Below are positions 10,022 to 17,505 of a stretch of DNA of 64,000 nt, one piece after another; positions within the stretch are counted from its first letter, which is position 1; every line of letters begins with the position of its first letter. This DNA comes from Marinicauda algicola (GTDB taxonomy: Bacteria > Pseudomonadota > Alphaproteobacteria > Caulobacterales > Maricaulaceae): NCBI RefSeq assembly GCF_017161425.1, contig NZ_CP071057.1:1612001-1676000 (forward strand). Direction: 5' to 3'. Under the pieces are notes generated by a model. That model was given only the letters and a program-made list of their open reading frames with translations. It searched no databases and was not told the origin of the DNA. A program made the position numbers and the translations under genes.

Positions 10022-10836
10022 ATGCCAAGACTTCAGGACAGGATCGCGCTCGTCACGGGCGCGGGACGCGGTATCGGCCTTGCCATCGCCGAGGCCTTCG
10101 TGCGCGAAGGCGCGCGCGTCATTCTCACGGACATCGACAGCCGGGCCGTGCAGGCCGAGGCCGAGCGCCTCGGGCCGGCGGCCCTCGCCTTTGCCCTCGA
10201 CGTGCGCGAGGAGGACCAGTGGCGCGCCTGCGCGGCGTTCGCGGCCGGGCGCTTCGGCGGCTCGACATACTGGTGAACAATGCCGGGATCACCGGCTTTC
10301 CCGAAACGCCCGGGCCCCACGATCCCGAGCATCTCGACCTCGCGAGCTGGCGGGCGGTCCACGCGGTCAACAGCGACGGCGTGGCGCTCGGCTGCAAGTA
10401 CGCGATTGTCCTCATGAAGCACCGCGAGGCGGGATCGATCGTCAACATCTCCTCGCGCTCGGGGGTGGTCGGGATCGCGCGCGCGGCCGGCTATGCGGCG
10501 AGCAAGGCCGCGGTGCGCAATCACACCAAGACCGTCGCGCTCTACTGCGCCGAGGAGGGCTATCCCATCCGCTGCAACGCCCTGCTGCCGGCCGCCATCC
10601 TCACCCCGATGTGGGACGCGGTGCTCGGCACCGGGCCGGAGCGCGAGGCGGTGATGGAGCAGATGATCGCCGAAGTGCCGATGCGCTGCTGGGGCATGCC
10701 GTCCGACGTGGCGGAGGCGGCGGTCTATCTCGCCAGCGCGGAGTCCCGCTACGTCACGGGCGCGGAGATCCATATCGACGGCGGAATCCTCGCCGGCAGC
10801 ACGGCGCCGCCGAAACCGGTCAGCGCTTCGGACTGA
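10022..10836 (+). pseudogene. Short-chain dehydrogenase/reductase, frameshifted
   Basis: The N-terminal part ([19 protein letters not shown], the TGxxxGxG cofactor motif) reads in one frame to a stop at 10276. The rest, starting '[13 protein letters not shown]' with the catalytic 'Ser...YAASK' and a C-terminal 'HIDGGIL', reads in the next frame up to 10836. Restoring one base near 10258-10262 (TTC GGC GG_ CTC GAC) gives a normal ~271-residue SDR. So there is a single 1-base deletion, either a real mutation or a sequencing error. The rest of the gene shows no decay, which favours a recent event or an error. Substrate unknown. Confidence 0.82.
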
Positions 10837-11125
10837 CCGCGGCGGAGAAGGACGAGCCGACGATTGCGATGAGCAGGCGGGCGAGGACGGTGAAGAAGAG
10901 CAGGAGCAACGCCCCCTCCTCGATGAACAGGTCGAGCCAGACATTGTAGCGTGCCGGCAGGGCCGTCCCGGTGATCCAGGTCTCGACCGTCTTCGCCGAC
11001 TGGACCAGGTCGTCCAGGATCTCCGGCAGGAACAGTCCCAGCGAGATCAGCATCGCGTAGGACAGGATGAAGGACAGGAATATGGTGAAGGTCGCGTTCG
11101 TGACGCGTCCGAAGATGAACCCCAT
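10820..11125 (-). CDS. Small integral membrane protein, unknown function
   Basis: The 101-residue protein has two clear hydrophobic segments (about 12-34 and 64-88) separated by an amphipathic loop containing '[18 protein letters not shown]'. I do not recognise the family. It is convergent with, and overlaps by 17 bases, the 3' end of the damaged SDR gene. Amino acid use looks natural (hydrophobic helices, acidic loop) rather than Arg-rich as in noncoding frames. It is probably expressed alone from the region near 11150. Confidence 0.6.
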   Translation of the reverse strand: MGFIFGRVTNATFTIFLSFILSYAMLISLGLFLPEILDDLVQSAKTVETWITGTALPARYNVWLDLFIEEGALLLLFFTVLARLLIAIVGSSFSAAVSPKR

Positions 11126-11235
11126 GGCGAGACGGTCTCCCTCGTAGAACCGAGCGCGGCAGTGCCCTTCATGACAATGCGCGCCCTCCCCTCGTGTTCC
11201 AGTCTAGCACGCGCGCGCCCGGGCGTCGCGCCCGC

Positions 11236-11559
11236 TCAGGCGATCCGGGTGACGCGCACCGGCTCGCGCGTGTTTGACCAGGCCCGGCTCATATAGGACT
11301 CGCCCACCGACAGGCCGCGCCAGGGCTCGCAGATCTCCTGTCCGCGCGTGCGCACGCACAGGGTCCGGCCGTCGAAGTGCCAGGTCTCGCCGCCCCCGCG
11401 GCTGTCCTGCACGCGCCCGTCCGGAGCGAAATCGACGGTGAAGTCCCCGTGCGCGCTCTCGATCGACCAGGTCTGACCGGCCGGACCGGCCTCCTGTGCG
11501 GCGGCGGCAGCCGTGGCGAGGGCGGCAAGCCCGGCCAGTACGAATTCTCTGCGAAGCAT
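11236..11559 (-). CDS. Small secreted protein, paralogue of the gene at 11648-11974
   Basis: The 107-residue protein has an N-terminal signal peptide (MLRREFVLAGLAALATAAAAA, cleavage near residue 21). The mature part shares a layout with its neighbour: 'GPAGQTW', 'G-E-T-W-x-F/Y', 'LCVRTRGQEIC', a W, 'VGESYMSRAWS' and a C-terminal 'VTRIA'. Two cysteines in the middle could form a disulfide. Family unknown, probably periplasmic. The shared pattern shows a tandem duplication that has diverged considerably. A good GGGGAGGGTCCTG ribosome site precedes the ATG. Confidence 0.72.
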   Translation of the reverse strand: MLRREFVLAGLAALATAAAAAQEAGPAGQTWSIESAHGDFTVDFAPDGRVQDSRGGGETWHFDGRTLCVRTRGQEICEPWRGLSVGESYMSRAWSNTREPVRVTRIA

Positions 11560-11647
11560 CAGGACCCTCCCCCGGCAATGGCGCGGCAGCTTATCGCGTG
11601 ATCGCTCACCGGCAAGAACCGCGCCAGAACCGGGAAGAGGCCGGTCG

Positions 11648-11974
11648 CTACGCGATCCGGGTGATCGTCAGCTCGGTCCCGTTCTGGGACCAGTCGGTCG
11701 TGGTCATGCTCTCGCCGACCGCCATCTCCTCCCAGGAGTTGCACATGGACTGGGTGCCCTCCTCGGCCTCGATGTGCAGGCACAGCTCGCCGCCCTCGTA
11801 GGTCCAGGAGCCTTCGCTGCCGGCCGAGTTGGAGTAGCCCCCGTCCTCGGAGAACGTGCTCTGCCAGGTGTTCTCCCCGTCGGTCACCTCGTAGACATGG
11901 CCGGCCGGGCCATCGGCCATTGCGAGCGAAGCCAGGCCGAAGGCAGCGGCCGCAGCGGTGAGAATGGTCTTCAT
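11648..11974 (-). CDS. Small secreted acidic protein, paralogue of the gene at 11236-11559
   Basis: The protein has 108 residues from the ATG at 11974, which has a GGAGGACATC ribosome site. An upstream in-frame start would add a non-signal N-terminus and is less likely. It has a signal peptide (MKTILTAAAAAFGLASLAMA) and an acidic mature domain with 'GENTWQSTFSEDGG', 'GSWTYEGGELCLHIEAEEG', 'SMCNSWEEMAVGESM' and 'LTITRIA'. Two cysteines match those of the paralogue. Function unknown. Both copies are on the minus strand, 88 bases apart, and may be cotranscribed. Confidence 0.75.
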   Translation of the reverse strand: MKTILTAAAAAFGLASLAMADGPAGHVYEVTDGENTWQSTFSEDGGYSNSAGSEGSWTYEGGELCLHIEAEEGTQSMCNSWEEMAVGESMTTTDWSQNGTELTITRIA

Positions 11975-12077
11975 GATGTCCTCCCAAAAATCGTCCCGGC
12001 CCATTTGCCGGGCGGCGATATGGTTAACGCCGCCGGGCGAGAGTCAATCGGGCGGTGCCATGAAATTTTTCGCACGG

Positions 12078-12104
12078 AAAAGCCCCGGACCGGAGGTCCG
12101 GGGC
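12078..12104 (-). terminator. Terminator of dps
   Basis: A 10-bp perfect stem GCCCCGGACC/GGTCCGGGGC (12082-12091 with 12095-12104) and a GGA loop are followed on the minus strand by TTTTCCG. It sits 29 bases past the dps stop. Confidence 0.75.
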
Positions 12105-12132
12105 CATTTGCGGCTTCGATGAATCCCAGCGT

Positions 12133-12669
12133 CTAGCCTACCGAGCGCGAGGCGGACTCGTCGGCGGCGATGGCGCGCAGCATCCAGGCATTCTGCTCGT
12201 GCCGGTGCATGCGCCCGATGAGCATGTCCTCGGTGACCTTGTCGCCGAGATCGGCGGCGATGTCGGAGGCCTGCATCATGCGCCGGGCGATCTGCTCGTT
12301 GTCGGCGGCGAGCGCCTCGACCATCTGCTTGGCCGTCTTCGGCTCGCCGTCATCGTCCTCGATCGCGGTCACCTCGGCGAACTCGCGATAGCTGCCGGGC
12401 GACTTGTGCCCGAGGGCGCGGATGCGTTCGGCGAGGTCGTCTGCGGCCCGGAAGATGTCCTCGTACTGGCTCTCGGTCAGCTCGTGGATCGAGACGAAGA
12501 GCGGGCCGGCCACGTTCCAGTGATAACCCTGCGTCTTGACCAGCAGCATGTAGGTGTCGGCCACGATCATGGCGAGCTGGTCGGACAGGCGCTTGCGCGC
12601 CACGTCGTCGGCGACGGAAATGTGCGGCTTCTGCTCGTTGCCCGCTTGTGTGTCGAGCGCACGCGTCAT
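12133..12669 (-). CDS. dps: Dps-family DNA-binding ferritin-like protein
   Basis: The 178-residue Dps oxidises and stores iron as a dodecamer and protects DNA during starvation or oxidative stress. The ferroxidase pattern is visible: 'TYMLLVKTQGYHWNVAGPLFVSIHELTESQYEDIF..ADDLAERIRALG' (residues ~40-90; only parts quoted), followed by helices 'MVEALAADNEQIARRM' and 'DMLIGRMHRHEQNAWML'. The N-terminal ~20 residues are polar and could contact DNA. The ATG has a GAGGAG site 9 bases upstream. The 44-residue membrane protein gene lies 52 bases upstream on the same strand and may share the transcript. Confidence 0.93.
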   Translation of the reverse strand: MTRALDTQAGNEQKPHISVADDVARKRLSDQLAMIVADTYMLLVKTQGYHWNVAGPLFVSIHELTESQYEDIFRAADDLAERIRALGHKSPGSYREFAEVTAIEDDDGEPKTAKQMVEALAADNEQIARRMMQASDIAADLGDKVTEDMLIGRMHRHEQNAWMLRAIAADESASRSVG

Positions 12670-12721
12670 GGGGCGGACTCCTCGGATCTGCTTGAAAAGA
12701 ACGTCGCTTCGCCGGGCCGGA

Positions 12722-12856
12722 TCAGGCCAGGAACATGAAGAAGAAGGCCAGGAAGAGAATCACGGCCGCCGCCGCGAGCGAGATGTAGAGCACGCGCTGC
12801 TGGAAGAAGCGCTTCTCGCCCTGGCGGGCTTCGGTCTTGTCGAGCTTCACTGTCAT
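12722..12856 (-). CDS. 44-residue single-pass membrane protein
   Basis: From the ATG at 12856 the product is a basic cytoplasmic head (MTVKLDKTEARQGEKRFF) followed by one strongly hydrophobic helix (about 24-43) that ends the protein. A longer in-frame start exists (12946), but its extra residues look like noncoding sequence, and the internal ATG has a GAGGACCGAG site. Family unknown. It lies 52 bases upstream of dps on the same strand, so a stress-related membrane microprotein is possible but unproven. Confidence 0.62.
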   Translation of the reverse strand: MTVKLDKTEARQGEKRFFQQRVLYISLAAAAVILFLAFFFMFLA

Positions 12857-13024
12857 CTCGGTCCTCGCTGTCAGCTTGTCGCGGGCGGCGGGACCTAGCC
12901 CGCATTCCGGCCCGATCAACCCCGCCCGCTCGCTTCGCCTTTCCAATTCGCCCCCGCCGGGCTTTGTTCCAACCCGGCATTCCGGGCAGCGCGGTGTGGC
13001 CCGACGGGCACGACCGGAAAAAAG

Positions 13025-13077
13025 TTAACGGCTCTCGTGACCTTCGCCCTATTTCGGGCGTATCGTTAACGCTTAAG
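13025..13077. promoter_or_regulatory. TTAAC half-sites upstream of the LprI-like gene
   Basis: TTAAC occurs at 13025-13029 and 13066-13070, the latter followed at once by TTAAG (13073-13077). These resemble CtrA half-sites, but the TTAA-N7-TTAAC spacing is not met. The remainder of 12857-13148 holds no gene that I can support. Confidence 0.25.
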
Positions 13078-13148
13078 GCGATTCAGGAACGCGCCGGCTT
13101 TTCCGGGGGGGAGGGCTGCTCGCGAAGGCAGGTGGAGGGAACAGACCC

Positions 13149-14105
13149 ATGTCGCTCAGTCAGACCGCACGCATTCTCGCGATCGCCGCGGTATTCACCG
13201 CCGCCCCGGCAATCGCGGCGAACCAGAGCTATTCGACGGGGCCGTATTACGGCTCGGCGCGCATGCCCTATCTCGGAGACCCGTTCCAGGAATGTCGCGG
13301 CCGCCAGAGCGAGCTCGAACTGCGCGCCTGCCTGTCGCGCCTGCACGACGAGGCGCGCTACGACCTGGACTATGTCAACGACCGCCTCGAGCGTCTCGCC
13401 TCCTCCTTCCAGGACGAGGGCGTGCGCGCCTATCACGAGGAAAAGCTGCGCGGTGCGCGCACCACCTGGTCGGCCTATCTCGACTATCACTGCGATTTCG
13501 AGGGCGCGATGCTCGGCGACGACAATACCGAGGTCGGCCTGCAGTCGCTCGCCTGCCAGATCATGATGATGCGAATCCAAGCCTACCGGCTGGACACGCT
13601 GGCGCAGAACATCGACATCGAGATCGTGGACACGCCGGGCACCGACGGCCCGATCGCGGACGTGCGCTGCGAGCAGGGCGATTTCCGAGAATGGCGCGTG
13701 CGCTGCGATGCGCGCGGCAACTATTTCGCCGAGACCGGCACGGGCGGCAACACGCTGCGCCTGGAGCGCAGCGTCAATGGCGGGTTCGACCTGGTGCTGG
13801 CCTCGAGCGTGCACGCCATCGACACCGGGCGCTCGATCAATGTGCGCGTGGATTCCAACCCGACGCTCGATTTCCGAACCACGCCCGGCTACGCCGGACC
13901 GTCCGAGCGCGGCGGCTTCGTGATCGACAACTCGCCCGCGGTGGACACGCTGATCGGCCAGATGCGCCAGGGCGGCCGCGTCGCGGTCGTGTTCTACGAC
14001 ACCGCCGGCCAGGCCCAGGTCGCCAATTTCTCGCTCTACGGCGTGACGAGCGCGCTCGAACACCTGGCCGACCGGGGCCGCGTCTACCGGCGCCCGGCGC
14101 GCTGA
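13149..14105 (+). CDS. Secreted LprI-like (DUF1311) protein with an IalB-like C-terminal part
   Basis: The 318-residue protein has a signal peptide (cleavage near residue 24, AIA-AN). Residues ~45-150 resemble the lysozyme-inhibitor LprI/DUF1311 family, with paired cysteines in 'ECRGRQSELELRACLSRLHDEA', 'DYHCDFEG' and 'LQSLACQIMMMRIQAY'. The C-terminal half ('GGRVAVVFYDTAGQAQVANFSLYG') looks like the IalB/invasion-associated fold. A GGAGGG site precedes the ATG. Its stop codon lies inside sequence homologous to the Rhs core (alignment with the second Rhs copy starts at 14104), so the last few residues may have been replaced when the Rhs fragment arrived. The LprI assignment is moderate and the IalB part is tentative. 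Confidence 0.7.
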   Translation: MSLSQTARILAIAAVFTAAPAIAANQSYSTGPYYGSARMPYLGDPFQECRGRQSELELRACLSRLHDEARYDLDYVNDRLERLASSFQDEGVRAYHEEKLRGARTTWSAYLDYHCDFEGAMLGDDNTEVGLQSLACQIMMMRIQAYRLDTLAQNIDIEIVDTPGTDGPIADVRCEQGDFREWRVRCDARGNYFAETGTGGNTLRLERSVNGGFDLVLASSVHAIDTGRSINVRVDSNPTLDFRTTPGYAGPSERGGFVIDNSPAVDTLIGQMRQGGRVAVVFYDTAGQAQVANFSLYGVTSALEHLADRGRVYRRPAR

Positions 14106-15477
14106 TCTGACGCTCGGCTTCGAATACAACCCGGCCGGCCAGATCACGTCGATGACGCGGTCCAACACGGCCTATTCCTGGGTCAACCACATCAATCTGG
14201 ACACGCTGTTCGGTCATAACGGCCTCAACCAGATCACCTCGATCACCGAGGACGGCGTGGCCCAGACCGCGCCCACCTGGGACGGGCGCGGCAATCTGAC
14301 TTCGTATGCGGGCACGAGCTACGGGTACGATCATTACAACCGGCTGACTTCGGTATCGGGCGGGATCACGCTCTCCTACGACCCGCTGGGCCGGTTGCAC
14401 AGCTATACGACCGGGGCGGGAACCTATGACTCACTCTATGACGGGGCGGCGTTGATCGGAATGTACAATGCCGGTTCGCTGGTGCAGCGTTTTGTGCACG
14501 GGCCGGGCATGGACGAACCTCTGGTGCAGTATTCAGGCGCGGGCACGAGCAACCGCACCTTCCTGCACGCCGACGAACGCGGCTCGATCATCGCCCACAC
14601 CGACAGCGCGGGCAACCGCACCGCCACGCTTGCCTACGACGAGTACGGCAATCCCGGAAGCGGCAATACGGGCCTGTTCCAGTACACCGGCCAGATATGG
14701 CTCGCCAATATCGGCGCGTACTACTACAAGAACCGGTTCTACCATCCCGGCCTCGGCCGGTTCATGCAGACCGACCCGATCGGCCAGACCGGCGGGATCA
14801 ATCTCTATGCGTATGTCGGCGGGGATCCGGTGAATTTTACCGATCCGTGGGGGTTGAGGCGGATATGCAAGACCGGCTCGGATGGTCAGATGGTCGAGGT
14901 GCCTTGCCCTCAATCCTGGACGGAGAAGCAGGCTACGTTAGATCAGCTGCGGCAATCGCTGATGGACAGTATACTGCTTGATTTAGGAATGGGCGCCAGT
15001 GGCAGCGGCGGGCCGGGCGGAAAGGGAAGTAGCGATACTGATGGGAAGCAGGAAGACCAGAAGCCGTGTAACCGCGCAGCTATGATGGCCGGAAATTTCT
15101 TGAGATCATATGGTCATAAGCAGCAGCAGGTTGGCGGCGTGGTGGCACTTGCTGGCGGCACAATTGCCGTGGGAGCCTTACTTTTTCCATTGGATGGACC
15201 GGTCGGTGAAATGGCTGGAGGAGCGGTTGCCGCATCAGGAGGAGTAATGCTCGCCGCGGGTACAATCGCAGATGTCGCGGGTCAGTTTCTACAGGGCTAC
15301 GCCATCGGCGACGCGAATTATGCAATGGGCGGCGTTCTAAAGGAAACGCTGACCCAAGGCGCGCATGACCTCGCCACGGGAGTTTCAGAGAATTTGCGGA
15401 ATTTCTCGAGGGCGCTTGGCCCGACCGGCGCAGCGGCTTCGCTCGTTGACGTCGAAAGTAGGATGCGGAGTTGTTGA
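14101..15477 (+). pseudogene. Orphan Rhs tip 1: 5'-truncated Rhs core plus unique C-terminal domain
   Basis: Reading frame from GCT 14101 ('ADLTLGFEYNPAG') through YD-repeat sequence ('LTSYAGTSYGYDHYNRL', 'LSYDPLGRL') to the Rhs-core hallmark 'YTGQIW...YYYKNRFYHPGLGRFMQTDPIG' and 'NLYAYVGGDPVNFTDPWGL' ending at 14856. After the core comes a ~207-residue unique tip with much lower GC, containing a Gly/Ser linker and Gly/Ala-rich hydrophobic stretches (about 15120-15310). The first ~1000 residues of a normal Rhs protein (signal/PAAR and shell) are absent and no start codon with a ribosome site is evident, so this is a displaced cassette. Rhs tips are toxins released from the core shell. The hydrophobic tip suggests a membrane-active toxin (inference). 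Confidence 0.85.
14104..14856 (+). repeat. Rhs core homology, copy 1
   Basis: This segment aligns with 16038-16827. Long stretches are identical (for example the DNA for 'SNTAYSWVNHINLDTLFG' and 'GNLTSYAGTSYGYDHYNRL'), and both copies stop matching right after 'DPWGL'. Differences are point changes, a few codon gaps and the palindrome inserted in copy 2. Confidence 0.9.
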
Positions 15478-15743
15478 TGATTAATAGTAACATAATTTTG
15501 GTTGCAATTGCTATATACGCAGCATCTGCAGTATCGTTCATTATGTTGCGCCTAAGCGTCAATCAGAATGCGGACCCATTCCTAATAGGCTTAGTCGCAA
15601 TTATGGTATCTATTTTTGCAGGCTTTATCTTTGAAAAGGCTAGGCGAAAAATCTATGAGGACCGTACTGGTGAAATTCTTTCACCATTTTTTTTCTTCTC
15701 GTTTTTTTCTCTATTTTCTGGAATGTTAATAATATTTTATTAA
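15477..15743 (+). CDS. Small three-helix membrane protein, candidate immunity protein for Rhs tip 1
   Basis: The 88-residue protein starts at ATG 15477, which overlaps the stop of the Rhs tip by one base (TGATG). It has three hydrophobic segments (about 3-22, 33-52 and 68-88) with a basic loop 'EKARRKIYEDRTGE' between helices 2 and 3. Base composition is strikingly AT-rich compared with the chromosome. Immunity genes lie directly downstream of Rhs/CDI toxin tips, and membrane immunity proteins usually protect against membrane-active toxins, so position and type fit. No family is recognised, and function is inferred from position only. Confidence 0.65.
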   Translation: MINSNIILVAIAIYAASAVSFIMLRLSVNQNADPFLIGLVAIMVSIFAGFIFEKARRKIYEDRTGEILSPFFFFSFFSLFSGMLIIFY

Positions 15744-15804
15744 TTTTTCGCCCACCGGCGCGCGCGCCTGACCTGGCCGGACGGGTTCTACGTGACCTAC
15801 AGCG

Positions 15805-15848
15805 CAGCCTGTCCTCGGGCTCGCCGTAGGCGAGACCCGGGGAACACC
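15805..15848. repeat. Palindromic insertion 1 in Rhs copy 2
   Basis: The element contains a near-perfect hairpin: CTCGCC-GTA-GGCGAG (15820-15834), extended by GGG/CCC and further pairs to 15813-15842 with one bulged A. It is absent from the expected Rhs protein pattern at this point and adds about 13 residues in frame. Confidence 0.55.
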
Positions 15849-16037
15849 GCCAGCCGTCTCACCCATATCCGCGAGAACGGGGCGACGTCCGGGGTGGGGG
15901 TTCTGGCGACGTTCGCGTACGACACCTACGGGCGGCGCACCAGCCTGACGCGCGGCAACGGCACGGTGACGAACTATGCCTTCGACGCGATGAGCCGGCT
16001 GGACTCCCTGACCCAGAACCTTGCCGGGACGGCCGAC

Positions 16038-16827
16038 GATCTCACGGTCAGCCTGGACTACAACCCGGCCGGCCAGATCACCTCGATGACGCGGTCCAAC
16101 ACGGCCTATTCCTGGGTCAACCACATCAATCTGGACACGCTGTTCGGCCATAACGGCCTCAACCAGATCACCAGCGTGACGAACCAGACCGCGCCGACGT
16201 ATGACGGGCGCGGCAATCTGACTTCGTATGCGGGCACGAGCTACGGCTACGACCATTACAACCGGCTGACCTCGGTCTCGGGCGGGATCACGCTGAGCTA
16301 CGATCCGATGGGCCGGCTGTGGGAATATGCCGGCTCGAGCCTGGGCACGACCCGCTTCCAGTATGACGGGGCGGCGCTCATCGCGGGCTATTCGAGCACG
16401 GGCGCGCTGCGCTTCCGCTTCGTGCACGGGCCCGGCATGGACGAACCGCTGGTCGGCTATGACGGCTCGGGCACGAGCAACCGGTCCTTTTTACACGCCG
16501 ACGAGCGCGGCTCGATCATCGCCCACACCGACAGCGCGGGCAACCGCATCGCCACGCTCTCCTACGACGAATACGGCAATCCCGGCAGCTCCAATACGGG
16601 CCTGTTCCAGTACACCGGCCAGATCGCCCTCTACGACACCGGCCTCTATCACTACAAGAACCGCACCTACCATCCGGGCCTCGGCGTTCGCCGGGCGATC
16701 GATCCCCCGGATCGATCGCCGATCCGGCTCACTCATGCAGACCGACCCGATCGGCGTCGCCGGCGGGATCAATCTCTACGCCTATGTGGGCGGGGATCCG
16801 GTGAATTTTACCGATCCGTGGGGGCTC
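16038..16827 (+). repeat. Rhs core homology, copy 2
   Basis: Direct repeat of 14104-14856. It is longer because of the ~47-base palindromic insertion near 16687-16733. The matching cores flank tip 1 and its downstream gene, so recombination between them could delete or swap tips. Confidence 0.88.
16687..16733. repeat. Palindromic insertion 2 in Rhs copy 2
   Basis: An 11-bp perfect stem GCGATCGATCC/GGATCGATCGC (16695-16705 with 16709-16719) with a CCC loop and outer GCCGG/CCGGC arms. It interrupts the otherwise conserved junction 'HPGLGRFMQTDP' and breaks the reading frame. Its sequence is unrelated to the other palindrome in this copy. Confidence 0.6.
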
Positions 16828-16845
16828 AAGACACGCACAGGATAG

Positions 16846-17505
16846 AGGATCAGGCGGTCAAGCGATTCTGACTGTATTGCGCACTACGGTTACGCTAATC
16901 ACTTCCCACAGGCCAAGGGTGCGGGCGGCGGTGGCTCTTCGTCGTTAGCTGGAGGGAGCGAGGGATTTACATGCAGTGGTCCCCTCAACAATGACAGGTG
17001 CTTGGTCAAGGCGAGTGGAGGTACATGGCCTTGGGGTGGTCGATACCCGGGGGATTTGCGAGGCACAGTGTTTGAATATTTTGTTCCCACTTACGCGGAG
17101 TACGCGGCGTTTAAAAGAAATCACCCGCTTGAATTTGCTCTGGCCGTGAGCTTGCTTGGGTCTGTAGATTTTGTTGACAGTGCCCATGCCCGGAGAGCCT
17201 TGCGGGAGTTTTATTCTACTGCGGAGATGGTTGGTCGAGAAGAGTTTCTTGAGAGGATGTCAGGTGTTGCTGCCAGTGGATGCTCATTGTGCGCTGCTTG
17301 GGCTGAAGCGCACCCCATCCTATCTGCTGCGAATTCCCTATATTCGGTGTACACGATAGCGTCTTCTGTAGACGCCACTATTGAGGCGGGGCGGATGATG
17401 CTATACGGGCCCCAGTTTCTGGGTTGGGAGCTAGCTTGCGACCGCTTTGGTTCGCCGATTACGGCAGAGAGTATTCTTTATGGAGCTGGGAGGCTTGAAT
17501 GCTAA
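16846..17505 (+). pseudogene. Orphan Rhs tip 2: unique C-terminal domain after an in-frame stop
   Basis: The frame that carries the Rhs core end ('NFTDPWGLKTRTG') hits TAG at 16843-16845 and then stays open without another stop to 17505. This gives a ~219-residue tip: a Gly/Ser-rich linker (about 16921-16962) and then a lower-GC domain with 'GGTWPWGGRYPGDLRG', 'EYAAFKRNHPLEFALAVSLLG' and several Cys ('SGCSLCAAW'). The only in-frame start I see is TTG 17002. So this was probably the toxin tip of copy 2, now cut from the core by a nonsense codon. Domain family not recognised. Confidence 0.65.

Larger units (their letters stand above)
15750..16845 (+). pseudogene. Rhs core copy 2, 5'-truncated and interrupted by two palindromic insertions
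   Basis: Homology starts abruptly at about 15750 ('RLTWPDGFYVTYS') with no start codon and runs through YD repeats to the core end. A ~45-base palindromic insertion near 15805-15848 replaces the expected 'YDA' of 'YVTYSYDAASRLTHI' but keeps the frame. A second insertion at about 16687-16733, between 'HPGLG' and 'MQTDPIG', shifts the frame: the upstream frame then runs out at 16871, while 'MQTDPIGVAGGINLYAYVGG' continues in frame 1 to a TAG at 16843-16845. As it stands it cannot make a full Rhs core and probably serves, if at all, as recombination donor. Confidence 0.85.

Noticed and set aside
10255-10280. Programmed frameshift in the SDR gene
   Set aside because: No slippery heptamer or downstream pseudoknot is evident and SDR genes are not known to use one; a 1-base deletion or read error is simpler.
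13066-13077. CtrA box at TTAACGCTTAAG
   Set aside because: The two TTAA units are 3 bases apart, not 7, so it does not meet the consensus; kept only as weak half-sites.
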